A DNA stretch of 64,000 bases, taken from the NCBI RefSeq assembly GCF_030124375.1, contig NZ_JASKLS010000020.1, positions 1-64,000 of the forward strand, in the 5' to 3' direction. The notes beneath the pieces were generated by a model. That model made no database searches. It saw only the letters and a list, made by a program, of their open reading frames with translations, and had not been told where the DNA came from. This document shows positions 63,120-64,000 of this stretch, piece by piece (positions within the stretch are counted from its first letter, which is position 1; each line of letters starts with the position of its first letter). The position numbers were made by a program, and so were the translations under genes. Source of the stretch: Sinorhizobium sp. 6-70 (GTDB taxonomy: Bacteria > Pseudomonadota > Alphaproteobacteria > Rhizobiales > Rhizobiaceae).

Positions 63120-63251
63120 ATGCAACAAACGAAGGAAGGCAATGTGTCACATCTACGTCCACCACCTGCCCAGCAGAAGATCACAGCAGTAGGGATCGAT
63201 CGGAGAGAGGGCGGGGCCGGCGGGGTTGCCCTCGGATATAGGTCCGAATGA
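63120..63251 (+). CDS. Possible 43-residue leader ORF coupled to the NifX-associated gene
   Basis: A short frame starting at ATG 63120 whose TGA overlaps the ATG of the next gene. It is Gln-, Pro- and Gly-rich with no family. Its place after a NifA promoter and ATGA coupling suggest either a small real protein or the remnant of an upstream nif gene. Confidence 0.35.
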   Translation: MQQTKEGNVSHLRPPPAQQKITAVGIDRREGGAGGVALGYRSE

Positions 63252-63739
63252 TGAGAACGTTTTGGGCTAGAGCGATTAGCTCTTCTGAAACCGAGGACGA
63301 GAAGGCCCTTGCCAGTCCTTTCCTCAAATTTCTCACGCGGCTGATCCGTATTGAAGATATCAACAGATCATGGGAAGGCAAATCGGACGCTGAAGTGCTG
63401 GCGCACTTCATCCTCAGTAAGAAGCAGCGCAGTGCGATCTCCATTATCGGCAGTCCCGATCCGTTCGTGTTATGGAGGCTCGAAGTCTTTTACGCCGCCG
63501 TAGGACTCATGATCGAGGAGCGTTCCGGACTAACAACATCCCCGATGATGAAGATTAGCCATGAAGGCTCCGGGCGCGTGCTTCTGACGGCTGGGCGGCT
63601 GGTCCTTCTGTCGAAAATCTTATGCGAGGTCCATCGGTTCGGCTACGAGACACTTACGCAACTCGCTGAAGCCGGTACAAAACTGGTGGACGAGGCGATG
63701 GCGGCCATTGAAGCTTATCCGGACGCGGCGCGGGCCTGA
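63248..63739 (+). CDS. NifX-associated nitrogen fixation protein (DUF269)
   Basis: A 163-residue protein of the NifX-associated family, normally in the nifENX cluster and linked to FeMo-cofactor assembly. The family core is clear: FLTRLIRIEDINRSWEGKSD, then IIGSPDPFVLWRLEVFYAAV, TSPMMKISHEGSGRVLLTAG and a C-terminal LVDEAMAAIEAYPDAARA. Length is normal (about 150-165). Here it is away from nifE, nifN and nifX, with its own NifA/sigma54 promoter. The ATG overlaps the stop of a 43-residue frame. Confidence 0.9.
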   Translation: MMRTFWARAISSSETEDEKALASPFLKFLTRLIRIEDINRSWEGKSDAEVLAHFILSKKQRSAISIIGSPDPFVLWRLEVFYAAVGLMIEERSGLTTSPMMKISHEGSGRVLLTAGRLVLLSKILCEVHRFGYETLTQLAEAGTKLVDEAMAAIEAYPDAARA

Positions 63740-63960
63740 AAGTTTCCCAGAAAGGAGATCATCAGTCCCGAGGAGCGGCAGAACACAGTTGTTGAGCTGT
63801 GGTCGCTCTTCGCAAGCACTTGATAGCTTTGCGCAAGCTTGCCGGCAAGCCTACGGCTGAGTGGCCATCAGGGAGCGGTTGCGGAAATGGAAACAAATGG
63901 GAGGGAAGAGCTGCACTGGGACTACGGTAACTGTGAAATTTTCTGACATGAGGGAACACG
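63740..63960 (+). other. Gap between NifX-associated gene and second ectC
   Basis: A DUF683-type gene often follows NifX-associated genes. Here only broken frames remain (VVELWSLFAST, then LRKHLIALRKLAG in another frame), so none is intact. A GAGGGA ribosome binding site precedes the ectC start. Confidence 0.35.
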
Positions 63961-64000
63961 ATGTTTGTGCGCAGCCTGAAAGATGTTGAAGCAACCGATC
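63961..64000 (+). CDS. ectC: Ectoine synthase EctC, second copy (5' end only)
   Basis: The frame MFVRSLKDVEATD matches the first 13 residues of the ectoine synthase at 43740 (MFVRSLQDVEATD). GAGGGA precedes the ATG. The gene runs off the window, so its integrity cannot be judged. It lies downstream of a nif gene, which suggests possible coexpression. Confidence 0.75.
   Translation, partial: MFVRSLKDVEATD

Overview
The window looks like a rhizobial symbiosis island or symbiotic plasmid segment, most like Mesorhizobium; the genus is an inference, as no rRNA or core gene is present. The reasons are a NifX-associated nitrogen-fixation gene, two NifA/sigma54-type promoters, a type III secretion system (T3SS), and a giant effector with a C-terminal shikimate kinase of the kind known from Mesorhizobium loti (Mlr6361 family). 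Decayed insertion sequences and gene fragments add to the island character.

Left third (about 1-24 kb): a nearly complete injectisome. A minus-strand operon (7499 to 1758) carries a small coiled-coil protein, a SycD-like chaperone, YopB-like and YopD-like translocators, a tip/filament-like protein and a secretin of type II secretion (GspD) architecture. The plus-strand blocks carry SctG, I, J, K, L, N, O, P, Q, R, S, T, U, then SctW, V, D, a YscE-like protein and the needle SctF. This is an animal-pathogen-like needle and translocon set. No NopA/NopB/NopX, TtsI or clear tts box was found. A LysR regulator follows.

Effector block (25.5-37.8 kb): an unrecognised 519-residue protein, a small coupled ORF, an F-box-like protein with about fifteen 35-residue repeats, and a 2373-residue protein with SKWP repeats, a DFDGD motif like that of RNA polymerase double-psi barrels, and a complete shikimate kinase domain. 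The last two share an N-terminal module. A fragment related to the giant effector lies at 1.73-1.87 kb, next to an IS30 remnant, and has changed the 3' end of the secretin gene.

Defence block (38.2-42.0 kb): a type II restriction-modification pair and a two-gene DprA-like/phosphoribosyltransferase cassette, followed by an IS110 remnant.

Metabolic block (43.3-60.3 kb): a solitary ectoine synthase gene with a divergent LysR gene; a TRAP transporter, class III aminotransferase, 3-dehydroquinate dehydratase and 3-dehydroshikimate dehydratase operon (quinate/shikimate-type catabolism) with a divergent LysR gene; and a peptide-type ABC transporter, amidase and IclR operon.

Right end (60.3-64 kb): an ectoine synthase fragment, an ATP-grasp ligase and the NifX-associated gene, the latter two each behind a NifA site plus a -24/-12 element, then the start of a second ectoine synthase gene running off the edge.
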